DNA from: an uncultured Porphyromonadaceae bacterium
Lineage (GTDB): Bacteria > Bacteroidota > Bacteroidia > Bacteroidales > UBA11471
Direction of reading: 5' to 3'
NCBI GenBank assembly: GCA_900547555.1
Contig: URHG01000038.1
Location: forward strand, 1 to 26,413
DNA: 26,413 nt
In this document: positions 14,923-23,569 of the stretch, piece after piece
Numbering within the stretch: position 1 is the stretch's first letter
Layout of the letters: every line of letters begins with the position of its first letter
Position numbers and translations under genes: made by a program
The notes under the pieces: generated by a model
The model's input: the letters and a program-made list of their open reading frames with translations, nothing else
What the model was told of the DNA's origin: nothing
The model's database searches: none

Positions 14923-17178
14923 ATGGCTTACGTTTTCTGCAAAATGAATAGAATCTGTATGTTGCCAAAACCGTTGATATGTTATGCATTGGCTTTAACT
15001 TTGTTACTAGCTATGTCGCTTCCTGCGGAACTGTGTGCCGAACCTGTTTTGAAGGAATTGTCAAGGGAAGATATTTTTGCATATCCACCAAAATCGTCTT
15101 TTCGGGTAACACGTTGGTTACGTAAAGCCGATAAATTTAAAACGAAAGGGCGTATCGAAAAGGCCGTGTTATATTATATCAAGGCGGCAGAACGAAATGA
15201 TGCCAGGGGACAATACCTGTTGGGCCTGTGTTATAATGAGGGATATGGTGTTCCTTCTGACGGAGATAAATCTTTACACTGGATTTCTCTGTCGGCCGAA
15301 CAAGGATATCTTCCGGCTCAGTTCTTTTTAGGTCAGGTTTATTTTATGCGGCGATGGGTAGGCGATGACCAAAAGGCTTTTACCTATTACAGAGAAGCTG
15401 CTCTTCAAGGCCATACCGAAGCACAGTATAATGTGGGCTGGTGTTATTTTTCAGGTTTCGGAGTAGAACCTGACAATGATGAGGCCTTTCGCTGGATAAG
15501 AAAGTCGGCCGAAAAAGGTTATAGCAAGGCTCAGGAGGGTATGGGATTGGCGTACTATTTTGGTGATAAGGGTATGGAACAAGACTATAAATTGGCGGCT
15601 AATTGGTTCGAGAGAGCTGCCGAACAAGGGGAACTTTTATCTCAGTTCTATTTGGCCACTCTATATTTCTACGGTATGGGGGTGGAAGCAGATACTGTAA
15701 AGGCTTTTTCATGGTATAAAGAGTCGGCAGAGCGTGGATATATGTGGTCTCAAAATAAGATGGGCGATATTTATGAGCGGGGTGAGGGAGTAGAACCCGA
15801 TAGTTCAGCGGCTTTTTTATGGTATAAGAAAGCTGCCGAACAAGGTCTTGATGGTGCGCAAAATAATATGGGTCGCTGTTATCTTAAAGGTATAGGCGTC
15901 GAAAAAAATCCTGAATTGGCCGTGGAGTGGTATCAGCGTTCTTCACAAAATGGAAACATGTATGCCATGACCAATCTGGCTTGGTGCTATATGCAGGGGT
16001 GTGGAATTGAGAAGAATCCCAAAAAGGCCTTTTCTTACTATCGTAAAGCGGCAGATTTGCACTATGCTGAGGCCTATCTTGAATTGGGAAAATGCTATTT
16101 GAATGGCAATGGTGTAGAGCAGAACTTTGCCGAAGCCGGTATTTGCTTTCATCGGGCGGCAGGTGCCGGTGTAAAAAATGCATATGAGACTTTGGGGCGT
16201 TTTTATGAGTGTGATAGTACCGGATTCCATGACGATAAAGAAGCTTTTGATTGGTATAAATTGGCTGCGGATAGTGGATCGTCTTATGCAATTTGGCGTT
16301 TAGGGTACTTTTATTATTTAGGTCGTGTTGTGGAGCAGGACTATGACAGAGCCATAGAATATTTTAGCAAGGTGTGCCATGTTAGTAGAACGGCTTTGCT
16401 GAATATGGGCGATTGTTATAGAGATATGAAGGTGTATGATCGGGCTCTCGATTGTTACAGGGAGGCTTATCGGCGTGGATATGTGCGGTCGGCTTGTCGC
16501 ATGGCTTTGATGTATGAAGAGGGATTGGGTGTACCGGTCTATAAAGATGAAGCCAAGAGATTGCTTTTGGCTGCTGTCGAGGCCGGTGATTCTTATGCGC
16601 AGTACTTGGTGGGTTTACGCTATATCGACGGCCGTATGGGAAAGACCGATGCCGCATTGGCTATGGAATATTTCTCGGCTGCTGCCCGGCAAGGGCAAGT
16701 CAATGCGTTGCATAAGTTGGGAGATTGTTACTGGAACGGAAAAATCGTCGCACGCGATTATGGCAAGGCCTATGACTATTTCTTTCAGGCTGCACAGGAC
16801 GGACATATTCTCTCCTGTCAAAAGGTAGGAGAGTGCTATCGTCTGGGATTGGGCATTGAACAGAACGACACATTGGCTTTCGAATGGTATATGCGTGCGG
16901 CTGAGCAAAATTCCCGTGTGGCGCAAAAATCGGTAGGTGATTGTTATTTCAACGGTCGTGGTGTAGAACAAAATGACACGTTGGCTTTTCAATGGTATTT
17001 ACAGTCTGCCGAACGTGGATTTCCTGCTGCGCAACTTGTAGTTGGCGATTGTTACCGGGAGGGGCGAGGAGTGGAGGAAAATGTGGCAGAAGCTATGAAA
17101 TGGTATGATTTGGCTGCCAAAACAGGTATCGTTTCAGCTCGGAAAAAATTGGCGGAAATGCAGAGCGGGAATTTGTAA
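14923..17178 (+). CDS. Large Sel1-like repeat protein, about 18 repeats
   Basis: A 751-residue protein that is nearly all Sel1 repeats. By eye I count 18 units between residue 50 and the C-terminus, each built on A-Q-x-x-x-G-x-C-Y. The unit around RTALLNMGDCYRDM is shorter and more TPR-like. The N-terminus is hydrophobic (PLICYALALTLLLAMSLPAE) with likely cleavage near SLPAELCAE, so it is exported. The start is uncertain: ATGs at 14944 and 14959 give tidier signal peptides than the one at 14923, which I kept because it sits three bases after the previous stop. Its two last full units are close copies (QNDTLAFEWY and QNDTLAFQWY), suggesting growth by duplication. Inferred: a long periplasmic or surface scaffold. 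Partner unknown. Confidence 0.88.
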   Translation: MAYVFCKMNRICMLPKPLICYALALTLLLAMSLPAELCAEPVLKELSREDIFAYPPKSSFRVTRWLRKADKFKTKGRIEKAVLYYIKAAERNDARGQYLLGLCYNEGYGVPSDGDKSLHWISLSAEQGYLPAQFFLGQVYFMRRWVGDDQKAFTYYREAALQGHTEAQYNVGWCYFSGFGVEPDNDEAFRWIRKSAEKGYSKAQEGMGLAYYFGDKGMEQDYKLAANWFERAAEQGELLSQFYLATLYFYGMGVEADTVKAFSWYKESAERGYMWSQNKMGDIYERGEGVEPDSSAAFLWYKKAAEQGLDGAQNNMGRCYLKGIGVEKNPELAVEWYQRSSQNGNMYAMTNLAWCYMQGCGIEKNPKKAFSYYRKAADLHYAEAYLELGKCYLNGNGVEQNFAEAGICFHRAAGAGVKNAYETLGRFYECDSTGFHDDKEAFDWYKLAADSGSSYAIWRLGYFYYLGRVVEQDYDRAIEYFSKVCHVSRTALLNMGDCYRDMKVYDRALDCYREAYRRGYVRSACRMALMYEEGLGVPVYKDEAKRLLLAAVEAGDSYAQYLVGLRYIDGRMGKTDAALAMEYFSAAARQGQVNALHKLGDCYWNGKIVARDYGKAYDYFFQAAQDGHILSCQKVGECYRLGLGIEQNDTLAFEWYMRAAEQNSRVAQKSVGDCYFNGRGVEQNDTLAFQWYLQSAERGFPAAQLVVGDCYREGRGVEENVAEAMKWYDLAAKTGIVSARKKLAEMQSGNL

Positions 17179-17269
17179 AAGAAACGTTTTTTCGGGTAAT
17201 GTTATTATCGGTTACGACGTCTTTGAGTGAAAGATGTTACGGAAGTCGTTTGTACGTGAGCGGTATAGT

Positions 17270-17288
17270 GCAAAATTTGTCATTTTGC
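17270..17288. repeat. Inverted repeat in the gdhA upstream region
   Basis: GCAAAAT (17270-17276) and ATTTTGC (17282-17288) are perfect inverted arms five bases apart. They lie about 105 bp upstream of the gdhA -33 element and 90 bp after the Sel1 stop. It could be a weak 3' hairpin for the Sel1 unit or a binding site; no T tract follows. Confidence 0.3.
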
Positions 17289-17344
17289 CATAAATATACT
17301 GAGTTTGTACTTGATAGATTTTGAATGAGGGTTATTGGGGAGGT

Positions 17345-17362
17345 AAATATTGTGAAATATTT
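17345..17362. repeat. Inverted repeat upstream of the gdhA promoter
   Basis: AAATATT (17345-17351), spacer GTGA and AATATTT (17356-17362) form a perfect 7-bp dyad ending 32 bp before the gdhA -33 element. The position suits an activator site, but AT-only dyads arise by chance in AT-rich gaps. Confidence 0.3.
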
Positions 17363-17394
17363 GACGTTTTGATAGAAAATAATTCTCTTTTCTC

Positions 17395-17424
17395 TTGCAT
17401 GTCTCGGAGAATTTTGTATTTTTG
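17395..17424 (+). promoter_or_regulatory. Consensus promoter for gdhA
   Basis: TTG at 17395-17397, a 19-base spacer and TATTTTTG at 17417-17424 match the Bacteroidota pattern. The gdhA ATG is 34 bp downstream. Confidence 0.75.
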
Positions 17425-17457
17425 TTGTACTAAAATAACCTCTTAAAATCTAAGACT

Positions 17458-18792
17458 ATGAACATTCAAGCGATTATGAATAACCTTTCGGCCAAACACC
17501 CCGGTGAATCGGAATATTTACAGGCCGTACATGAAGTATTGCTTTCGATCGAAGATGTTTATAACCAGCACCCCGAGTTTGAAAAAGCAAAGCTCATAGA
17601 ACGTATGGTCGAACCCGACCGTATTTTTACATTTAAAGTACCTTGGGTCGATGATAAAGGCGAAGTACAGGTGAATCTCGGCTATCGGGTACAGTTCAAC
17701 AATGCCATAGGTCCGTACAAAGGCGGTATCCGTTTCCATGCATCGGTCAATCTTTCTATTTTGAAGTTTCTCGGTTTTGAGCAGACATTCAAGAACGCAC
17801 TCACCACTTTGCCTATGGGTGGAGGAAAAGGTGGTTCCGATTTTAGTCCGCGTGGAAAATCCGATGCCGAGATTATGCGTTTCTGTCAGGCTTTTATGTT
17901 GGAGTTATGGCGTCATCTCGGCCCCGATACCGATGTCCCGGCAGGCGATATAGGCGTGGGTGGTCGTGAAGTCGGCTATATGTTCGGTATGTATAAGAAA
18001 TTGGCTCGCGAACATACCGGTACGTTTACCGGTAAAGGACTCGAATACGGAGGTTCTTTGGTACGTCCCGAAGCAACGGGATTTGGAGGCCTTTATTTTG
18101 TGAAGCAGATGCTGGATACAAAAGGTATCGATATCAAGGGCAAGACGATTGCTATCAGCGGATTCGGTAATGTCGCTTGGGGTGCGGCGACCAAAGCGAC
18201 CCAGTTGGGTGCGAAGGTCGTTACGATTTCGGGTCCAGACGGTTATGTATATGATCCCGACGGTATCTGTGGAGAAAAAATAGATTATATGCTCGAATTG
18301 CGGGCATCGGGCAACGATATAGTGGAACCGTATGCCGAGAAATATGGAGTGCAGTTCTTCCCCGACCGCCGTCCGTGGGAACAGAAAGTAGATATAGCTC
18401 TGCCATGTGCCACGCAAAACGAGCTCGATGAGGACGATGCGCGTCGTTTGATCGATAATGGTGTGTTGTGTGTCGGTGAAATTTCCAATATGGGTTGCCG
18501 TCCCGAGGCTATTGACCTTTTCATCAAGAATCGTATCATGTATGGCCCGGGAAAGGCTGTCAATGCAGGAGGCGTGGCTACGTCGGGATTGGAAATGACG
18601 CAGAATGCCATGCATATCAGTTGGAGTGCCGAGGAGGTCGACCAGCGTCTGCACGGCATCATGCGCGATATCCATACACAATGCGTGAAGTATGGTACCG
18701 AGCCTGATGGTTATATCAACTATATGAAAGGTGCCAATATCGCCGGATTTATGAAAGTGGCCAAAGCCATGCTGGCACAAGGAATTTTGTAA
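17458..18792 (+). CDS. gdhA: Glutamate dehydrogenase, GdhA (probably NADP-type)
   Basis: A 444-residue hexameric-type glutamate dehydrogenase of normal length. It interconverts 2-oxoglutarate plus ammonium and glutamate, linking nitrogen assimilation to the TCA cycle in the cytoplasm. Seen: the substrate-site motif GPYKGGIRFH (residues 85-94), the catalytic-lysine motif LPMGGGKGGSDF with Lys124, DVPAGDIGVGGREVGY with the conserved Asp164, and the Rossmann loop ISGFGNVAWGAA. A serine (TISGPDG) follows the second beta strand where NAD enzymes usually carry an acid, which favours NADPH, though this is inferred. It is a single-gene unit with a consensus promoter and a perfect 19-bp terminator stem. 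Two dyads upstream of the promoter could bind a nitrogen regulator. Confidence 0.96.
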   Translation: MNIQAIMNNLSAKHPGESEYLQAVHEVLLSIEDVYNQHPEFEKAKLIERMVEPDRIFTFKVPWVDDKGEVQVNLGYRVQFNNAIGPYKGGIRFHASVNLSILKFLGFEQTFKNALTTLPMGGGKGGSDFSPRGKSDAEIMRFCQAFMLELWRHLGPDTDVPAGDIGVGGREVGYMFGMYKKLAREHTGTFTGKGLEYGGSLVRPEATGFGGLYFVKQMLDTKGIDIKGKTIAISGFGNVAWGAATKATQLGAKVVTISGPDGYVYDPDGICGEKIDYMLELRASGNDIVEPYAEKYGVQFFPDRRPWEQKVDIALPCATQNELDEDDARRLIDNGVLCVGEISNMGCRPEAIDLFIKNRIMYGPGKAVNAGGVATSGLEMTQNAMHISWSAEEVDQRLHGIMRDIHTQCVKYGTEPDGYINYMKGANIAGFMKVAKAMLAQGIL

Positions 18793-18803
18793 GATCCATA
18801 TCA

Positions 18804-18844
18804 TCAAGAAATAGGCCGGCAAGAATTGCCGGCCTATTTCTTGA
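18804..18844. terminator. Strong terminator hairpin after gdhA
   Basis: A perfect inverted repeat: a 19-base arm (18804-18822), loop GAA and the complementary 19-base arm (18826-18844), with core AGGCCGGCAA. It lies 11 bases after the gdhA stop. The outer part of the second arm (TATTTCTTGA) is T-rich. Confidence 0.8.
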
Positions 18845-19053
18845 TACAGAATTCCATAGATGGGGTTATAAGGAAAGAATTGAATATTTTTAACGGTTCG
18901 TATTACCTTCTTTTTCAATATTAGTTACATCGGAGTAAGTTAATATGGGAAAAGTTCCTTCTTGTAAATCACACTTTCTTTTCCGATTTTCGCAGCATGA
19001 AACAACACAAGTATGTTGAAGTTAACGATTGTCTCATTTTAAATTTTAGTATT

Positions 19054-19581
19054 ATGTCGAAAAGAGTAGCTGTTTTGGCGGTGAATCCGGTAAACGGATT
19101 TGGTTTGTTCCAGTATTTGGAAGCTTTTTATGAAAACAAAATCGAGTACAAAGTATATGCTGTATCTGATACGACAGATATACGTACGAATTCGGGGATT
19201 GCCATAAAAACCGATGATACGATTGCTCATCTCAAAGGGCATTCCGGAGATTTCGATGCTCTTGTCTTTTCTTGTGGCGATGCCGTACCGGTATTTGCCG
19301 AGCATGCTTCGGAGGAGTATAATGTCGTGTTGCTCGATGTAATCAGGGAGTTTGCGCAGGCCGATAAATTGATGATAGGACATTGTGCTGCGGCACTGAT
19401 GTTTGAAATTGCAGGTATTGCAGAAGGGAAAAGAATGGCGATACATCCGTTGGCAAAACCGGCCATACAGCATGGTGTGGCGACCGATGAGCCGTATGAA
19501 ACAGATGGTAAATTTTATACGGCGCAATGTGAACATACGCTTCCTGCGTTGCTTCCCTCTCTATTGGAGATACTGAAATAG
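19054..19581 (+). CDS. DJ-1/PfpI-family protein
   Basis: The start was set at the ATG at 19054 (175 aa), because KRVAVLAV is the usual first beta strand. An in-frame ATG at 18997 would add 19 residues with no family match. The flavodoxin-like class-I glutaminase fold is visible: first strand RVAVLAV, second strand YKVYAVSD, then FDALVFSCGD and the nucleophile elbow LMIGHCAAALMF with Cys111. Known: DJ-1/PfpI members include chaperone/deglycase-like, protease-like and regulatory proteins. The usual early glutamate of DJ-1 (as in GxEExE) is not seen in NPVNGFGLFQYLE, so the standard chemistry is uncertain. It stands alone between the gdhA terminator and a downstream hairpin. Cytoplasmic location inferred. 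Confidence 0.75.
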   Translation: MSKRVAVLAVNPVNGFGLFQYLEAFYENKIEYKVYAVSDTTDIRTNSGIAIKTDDTIAHLKGHSGDFDALVFSCGDAVPVFAEHASEEYNVVLLDVIREFAQADKLMIGHCAAALMFEIAGIAEGKRMAIHPLAKPAIQHGVATDEPYETDGKFYTAQCEHTLPALLPSLLEILK

Positions 19582-19600
19582 TAACCCTATCGGGTCGTGA

Positions 19601-19646
19601 GAAGACGGTAAAAGAGTTTTCACAGCTCTTTTGCCGTCTTCTTGTT
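19601..19646 (+). terminator. Terminator after the DJ-1/PfpI gene
   Basis: GAAGACGGTAAAAGAG (19601-19616) pairs with CTCTTTTGCCGTCTTC (19626-19641) through one G-T pair and a 9-base loop. TTGTTT follows. It is 19 bases after the stop codon. Confidence 0.7.
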
Positions 19647-19763
19647 TGGGAGAATATCGGGAAAAGAGAAAACGGAATATATCATTTGTATTTCGAGTCA
19701 TATCGGGAAGTCGGCAAAAATGTTTTTAATGGGAGGTGTATGGTTGTTTTTTTATACTTTATG

Positions 19764-19794
19764 TTGCTGTTTTGAGTCTGAAATCATATATTTG
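19764..19794 (+). promoter_or_regulatory. Consensus promoter for the etfB-etfA-acd operon
   Basis: TTG at 19764-19766, a 20-base spacer and TATATTTG at 19787-19794. The etfB ATG is 52 bp downstream of the -7 box. Confidence 0.72.
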
Positions 19795-19845
19795 TAAAAT
19801 GAATCATTCGGTTTGATACCGTAAGGAATAATAAAACAATAACCT

Positions 19846-20721
19846 ATGAGTCTAAAAATTGTGGTACTTGCCAAGCAGGTACCTGATACCCGTAATGTGG
19901 GAAAAGATGCCATGAAAGCCGACGGTACTGTCAATCGTGCCGCTCTCCCCGCTATCTTTAATCCCGAGGACCTGAATGCGCTGGAACAAGCCCTTCAGCT
20001 CAAAGAGAAATATCCCGGAACAGTCGTGAAATTACTGACGATGGGGCCTCCCCGTGCTGCCGACATCATTCGTGAAGGCCTCTATCGTGGTGCCGATGGT
20101 GGTGTGCTGCTCACCGACCGCGCCTTTGCCGGAGCCGATACGTTGGCCACGTCGTATGCATTGGCTTGTGCCGTACGTAAGATGGGAGAGTTCGATCTCG
20201 TTATCGGTGGTCGTCAGGCCATCGACGGTGATACCGCACAAGTCGGTCCGCAAGTGGCGGAGAAATTGGGAATCCCCCAAATTACCTATGCGGAGGAAAT
20301 TGTCAGTGCCGAAAAGGGAAAGGTCGTGGTGAAACGTCGGCTCGAACGCGGTGTGGAGACAGTCGAAGCATCTTATCCCGTCGTCATAACCGTGAATGGA
20401 AGTGCCGACGATTGCCGCCCCCGTAATGCCAAAGCTACTCAAAAGTACAAATATGCCAAGACGCAGAGTGAACGCCAGGCCGACGATAGCTCCTATTTTT
20501 GCGCTTTGTGCGAGGATCGGCCTTATCTCAATCTTACCGAATGGGGTGTGGCCGATGTCGATGCCGACCTTTCACAAGTAGGATTGGCGGGTTCGCCGAC
20601 GAAGGTAAAACAAATCGAGAATATCGTTTTTCAGGCCAAAGAGAGCAAGACCCTTACCGCCTCGGATTCCGACATCGAAGATTTGATGAAAGAATTGATT
20701 GTGAACCATACTATCGGATAA
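19846..20721 (+). CDS. etfB: Electron transfer flavoprotein, beta subunit
   Basis: A 291-residue EtfB with the N-terminal KIVVLAKQVPDT strand and VNRAALPAIFNPEDLNALEQ. Next come TMGPPRAADIIREGLYRGAD and the segment LLTDRAFAGADTLATSYALA. Known: the DRAF-G/A-GADT-L-ATS form is common in the clostridial-type ETF group that includes electron-bifurcating enzymes; mitochondrial-type EtfB differs here. It binds the AMP or second FAD and pairs with EtfA to move electrons from acyl-CoA dehydrogenase. At 291 aa it is about 30 residues longer than many, because of an insert around residues 205-235 that includes a CALC pair. First gene of the operon; etfA begins 54 bases later. Confidence 0.95.
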   Translation: MSLKIVVLAKQVPDTRNVGKDAMKADGTVNRAALPAIFNPEDLNALEQALQLKEKYPGTVVKLLTMGPPRAADIIREGLYRGADGGVLLTDRAFAGADTLATSYALACAVRKMGEFDLVIGGRQAIDGDTAQVGPQVAEKLGIPQITYAEEIVSAEKGKVVVKRRLERGVETVEASYPVVITVNGSADDCRPRNAKATQKYKYAKTQSERQADDSSYFCALCEDRPYLNLTEWGVADVDADLSQVGLAGSPTKVKQIENIVFQAKESKTLTASDSDIEDLMKELIVNHTIG

Positions 20722-20775
20722 TAACCTGTCGCGGCGGTTCTTTTGCAGGATCGCCCCGCAAAATTCAGAAACGAT

Positions 20776-21795
20776 ATGAATAATTTATTTGTATATTGCG
20801 AAATAGAAGACGGAGTTATTGCCGACGTCAGCCTTGAACTGCTCACAAAAGGACGTTCTTTGGCCCATCAACTCCATTGTAAACTCGAAGCTCTCGTTAT
20901 CGGTCATCAGCTCGACGATGTCGCAGCACAAGTATTTTCCTATGGGGTAGATACCCTTTATTTGGCCGACGATTCTCGCCTCTATCCTTATACCTCGCAG
21001 CCGCATGCTTCGGTATTGATCAATCTCTTCCGCGAGCAGAAACCGCAGGTTTGTCTCATGGGGGCCACGTGCATAGGTCGGGATCTCGGCCCGCGCGTAT
21101 CTTCGGCTTTGCACAGCGGACTTACGGCCGATTGTACATCGCTCGAAATCGGTACCTATGAAGATAAGAAGGAGGGAAAAAACTATGAAAACCTGCTTTA
21201 TCAGATACGCCCCGCTTTCGGTGGAAATATTGTGGCGACCATCGTCAATCCCGAGTGCCGACCTCAAATGGCTACCGTGCGTGAAGGCGTGATGAAGAAA
21301 GAAATATGGTCGCCCGACCACAAAGGCGAGATTGTACAACTCGATGTCTCGAAATATGTCTCCGATACCGATTTCGTCGTTTCGGTCATTGATCGTCAGA
21401 TGGAGAAATCGAAGGTCAATATCAAGTCTTCTCCTATCATCGTTGCCGGAGGTTATGGGGTAGGTTCGAAAGAAAATTTCAAACTTCTTTTCGACTTGGC
21501 CGATGCTATCGGGGCCGAGGTAGGTGCTTCGCGGGCTGCTGTCGATGCTGGGTTTACCGATCACGACCGTCAGATCGGTCAGACGGGTGTTACCGTTCAC
21601 CCCAAACTATATATCGCTTGCGGTATCTCCGGACAGATACAGCACATTGCCGGTATGCAAGACAGTTCGATAATCATTTCTGTCAACAGCGATCCCGGTG
21701 CACCTATCAATGCGATAGCCGATTATGTGATTACCGGCACAGTCGAAGATGTGTTACCCAAAATGATAAAGTATTACAAGAAAAACAGCAAATAA
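20776..21795 (+). CDS. etfA: Electron transfer flavoprotein, alpha subunit
   Basis: The start was set at the ATG at 20776 (339 aa), since MNNLFVYCEIEDG is the normal first strand. An upstream non-ATG extension adds no family sequence. Seen: the N-terminal alpha/beta domain with VCLMGATCIGRDLGPR (about 92-107), then the C-terminal FAD domain with VGASRAAVDAG (249-259), QIGQTGVTVHPKLYIACGIS (266-285) and GQIQHIAGM (286-294). These contact the FAD that receives electrons from the dehydrogenase. A predicted partner of EtfB, encoded 54 bases upstream, and of the acyl-CoA dehydrogenase, encoded nine bases downstream. All FAD-contact motifs look intact. Cytoplasmic heterodimer inferred. Confidence 0.95.
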   Translation: MNNLFVYCEIEDGVIADVSLELLTKGRSLAHQLHCKLEALVIGHQLDDVAAQVFSYGVDTLYLADDSRLYPYTSQPHASVLINLFREQKPQVCLMGATCIGRDLGPRVSSALHSGLTADCTSLEIGTYEDKKEGKNYENLLYQIRPAFGGNIVATIVNPECRPQMATVREGVMKKEIWSPDHKGEIVQLDVSKYVSDTDFVVSVIDRQMEKSKVNIKSSPIIVAGGYGVGSKENFKLLFDLADAIGAEVGASRAAVDAGFTDHDRQIGQTGVTVHPKLYIACGISGQIQHIAGMQDSSIIISVNSDPGAPINAIADYVITGTVEDVLPKMIKYYKKNSK

Positions 21796-21804
21796 CCGAG
21801 GATT

Positions 21805-23511
21805 ATGGCCAATTTTTTTACCGATAACAGTGATTTGAAACATCACTTGACACACCCGCTCATGCAGCGGATTGTGGCTTTGAAAGAACGTGAATATGCC
21901 GATGCCCGGAAATATGACTATGCACCCGTCGACTTCGAGGATGCTATGGATAGTTATGAAAAAGTGCTTGAAATCGCCGGTGAAATCTGCGGTGAAATCG
22001 TAGCGCCCAATGCCGAGAGCGTCGATCACGAAGGCCCGCGCGTAGTCGACGGCCATGTCGAATATGCTTCGGGTACGGCTCGTAACCTCGATGCTTTGGT
22101 GAAAGCCGGTCTTATGGGTATCTCCCTTCCCCGTCGTTATGGCGGGCTCAATTTTTCGCTTGTGCCGTATATCATGGCGGCCGATATGGTGAGCCGTGCC
22201 GATGCCGGGTTTGTGAATATTTGGGGATTGCAAGATTGCGCCGAAACGATCTATGAGTTTGCCAGCGAAGACCAGAAACAACGTTTTCTGCCCCGTGTAT
22301 GCGCCGGTGAAACGATGGCGATGGATTTGACCGAACCCGATGCCGGCTCGGATCTTCAATCGGTCATGCTCAAAGCGACGTACAGTGAGGCCGACGGTTG
22401 TTGGTATCTCAACGGTGTGAAGCGTTTTATCACCAATGGCGACGGACATATATCGTTGGTTCTTGCCCGTTCCGAAGAGGGAACGAAAGACGGTCGCGGC
22501 CTCTCGATGTTCATTTATGACAAAAACGATGGTGGCGTTACCGTGCGTCGCATCGAAAATAAAATGGGTATCAAAGGTTCGCCGACTTGCGAATTGGTGT
22601 TCCGCAATGCCAAAGCCGAACTTTGCGGCGACCGCAAGATGGGGCTTATCAAATATGTCATGGCGTTGATGAACGGTGCACGTCTGGGTATTGCTGCACA
22701 ATCGGTGGGTGTATCCGAGGCCGCCTATCGCGAAGCCCTCTCTTATGCCCGTGAACGCCGCCAGTTCGGTAAAGCCATTATAGAATTCCCTGCCGTGTCG
22801 GAAATGCTTTCATTGATGAAAGCCAAGCTCGATGCATCGCGTTCGTTACTTTATGAGACGACCCGTTTTGTCGATATGTACAAGACGCTCGAAGACATCT
22901 CGAAAGAACGTAAACTCGAAAAGGAGGAACGTGATGAGATGAAGCGTTACCAAAAGCAGGCCGATGCCTTTACCCCGATGTCGAAAGGTATGGGCAGCGA
23001 GTTCTGCAACCAGAATGCCTATGATTGTGTACAGATACACGGCGGTTCAGGGTTTATGAAAGATTATGCCTGCGAACGCATCTACCGCGATGCCCGTATC
23101 ACATCGATTTACGAAGGTACGACGCAGTTGCAAGTGGTTGCTGCTATACGCCACGTTACCACGGGAACGTACCTCAATATGATGCACTATTATGAGGAGC
23201 AGGAAGTGTCGGGCGACTTGCAGACTTTACGTACCCGCCTCAAAGACCTTGCGGCTCTTTATGCAGAAACGGTAGAGAAGGTAGTTGCTACGAAAGACAA
23301 TGATTATATCGACTTCCAAGCTCGCCGTATGGTAGAGATGGCCGGACATATCATCATGAGTCACCTGTTGATTCTCGATACCGAGCGTAATGATTCGTTC
23401 CGTACGTCGGCTGAAGTATATATTCGTTATGCCGATGCCGAGGTGCGGAAAAATGCAGCTTTCATCGCTTCTTTCGACATCAATGATATGACTTACTATC
23501 GTCGGGATTGA
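21805..23511 (+). CDS. Acyl-CoA dehydrogenase coupled to EtfAB
   Basis: A 568-residue flavoprotein, longer than the usual 380-aa short-chain enzymes. Seen: the FAD and substrate signature AMDLTEPDAGSDLQ (172-185), FITNGDGHISLVLA, then YARERRQFGK (about 314-323), and QIHGGSGFMKDYACERIYRD with the catalytic-base motif IYEGTTQLQ, where Glu437 matches the base of short-chain dehydrogenases. A charged insert (about 360-390, KERKLEKEERDE) and a C-terminal helical extension of about 120 residues set it apart. Known: it oxidises acyl-CoA to enoyl-CoA and passes electrons to ETF. It is the third gene of the etf operon, nine bases after etfA. The substrate is not readable; given the ETF type it could also run in the reductive direction. 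A good terminator follows. Confidence 0.93.
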   Translation: MANFFTDNSDLKHHLTHPLMQRIVALKEREYADARKYDYAPVDFEDAMDSYEKVLEIAGEICGEIVAPNAESVDHEGPRVVDGHVEYASGTARNLDALVKAGLMGISLPRRYGGLNFSLVPYIMAADMVSRADAGFVNIWGLQDCAETIYEFASEDQKQRFLPRVCAGETMAMDLTEPDAGSDLQSVMLKATYSEADGCWYLNGVKRFITNGDGHISLVLARSEEGTKDGRGLSMFIYDKNDGGVTVRRIENKMGIKGSPTCELVFRNAKAELCGDRKMGLIKYVMALMNGARLGIAAQSVGVSEAAYREALSYARERRQFGKAIIEFPAVSEMLSLMKAKLDASRSLLYETTRFVDMYKTLEDISKERKLEKEERDEMKRYQKQADAFTPMSKGMGSEFCNQNAYDCVQIHGGSGFMKDYACERIYRDARITSIYEGTTQLQVVAAIRHVTTGTYLNMMHYYEEQEVSGDLQTLRTRLKDLAALYAETVEKVVATKDNDYIDFQARRMVEMAGHIIMSHLLILDTERNDSFRTSAEVYIRYADAEVRKNAAFIASFDINDMTYYRRD

Positions 23512-23534
23512 TGATTGTTTGTTTCTGATATTTT

Positions 23535-23569
23535 ACGTCCGGAAGTTTTTTGCCTTCCGGACGTTTTTT
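23535..23569 (+). terminator. Rho-independent terminator after the etf operon
   Basis: ACGTCCGGAAG (23535-23545) pairs perfectly with CTTCCGGACGT (23554-23564), followed by T5. It lies 23 bases after the acyl-CoA dehydrogenase stop. Read on the minus strand no T tract follows, so it is one-directional. Confidence 0.88.

Noticed and set aside
14923..17178. Repeated blocks suggesting a CRISPR array or DNA tandem repeat
   Set aside because: The repeats are diverged 36-residue coding units, not near-identical DNA repeats with unique spacers.
17905..18918. A 337-codon minus-strand open frame over gdhA
   Set aside because: Antisense to a clear GdhA, with no family motif, and it runs through the gdhA terminator.
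20722..20775. Possible hairpin between etfB and etfA
   Set aside because: The arms GCGGCGGTTC and GATCGCCCCGC pair only partly, there is no T tract, and the genes look like one operon.
21754..22701. A 315-codon minus-strand open frame over the acyl-CoA dehydrogenase gene
   Set aside because: Antisense shadow of a gene with intact catalytic motifs, no promoter, and its composition mirrors the sense strand.
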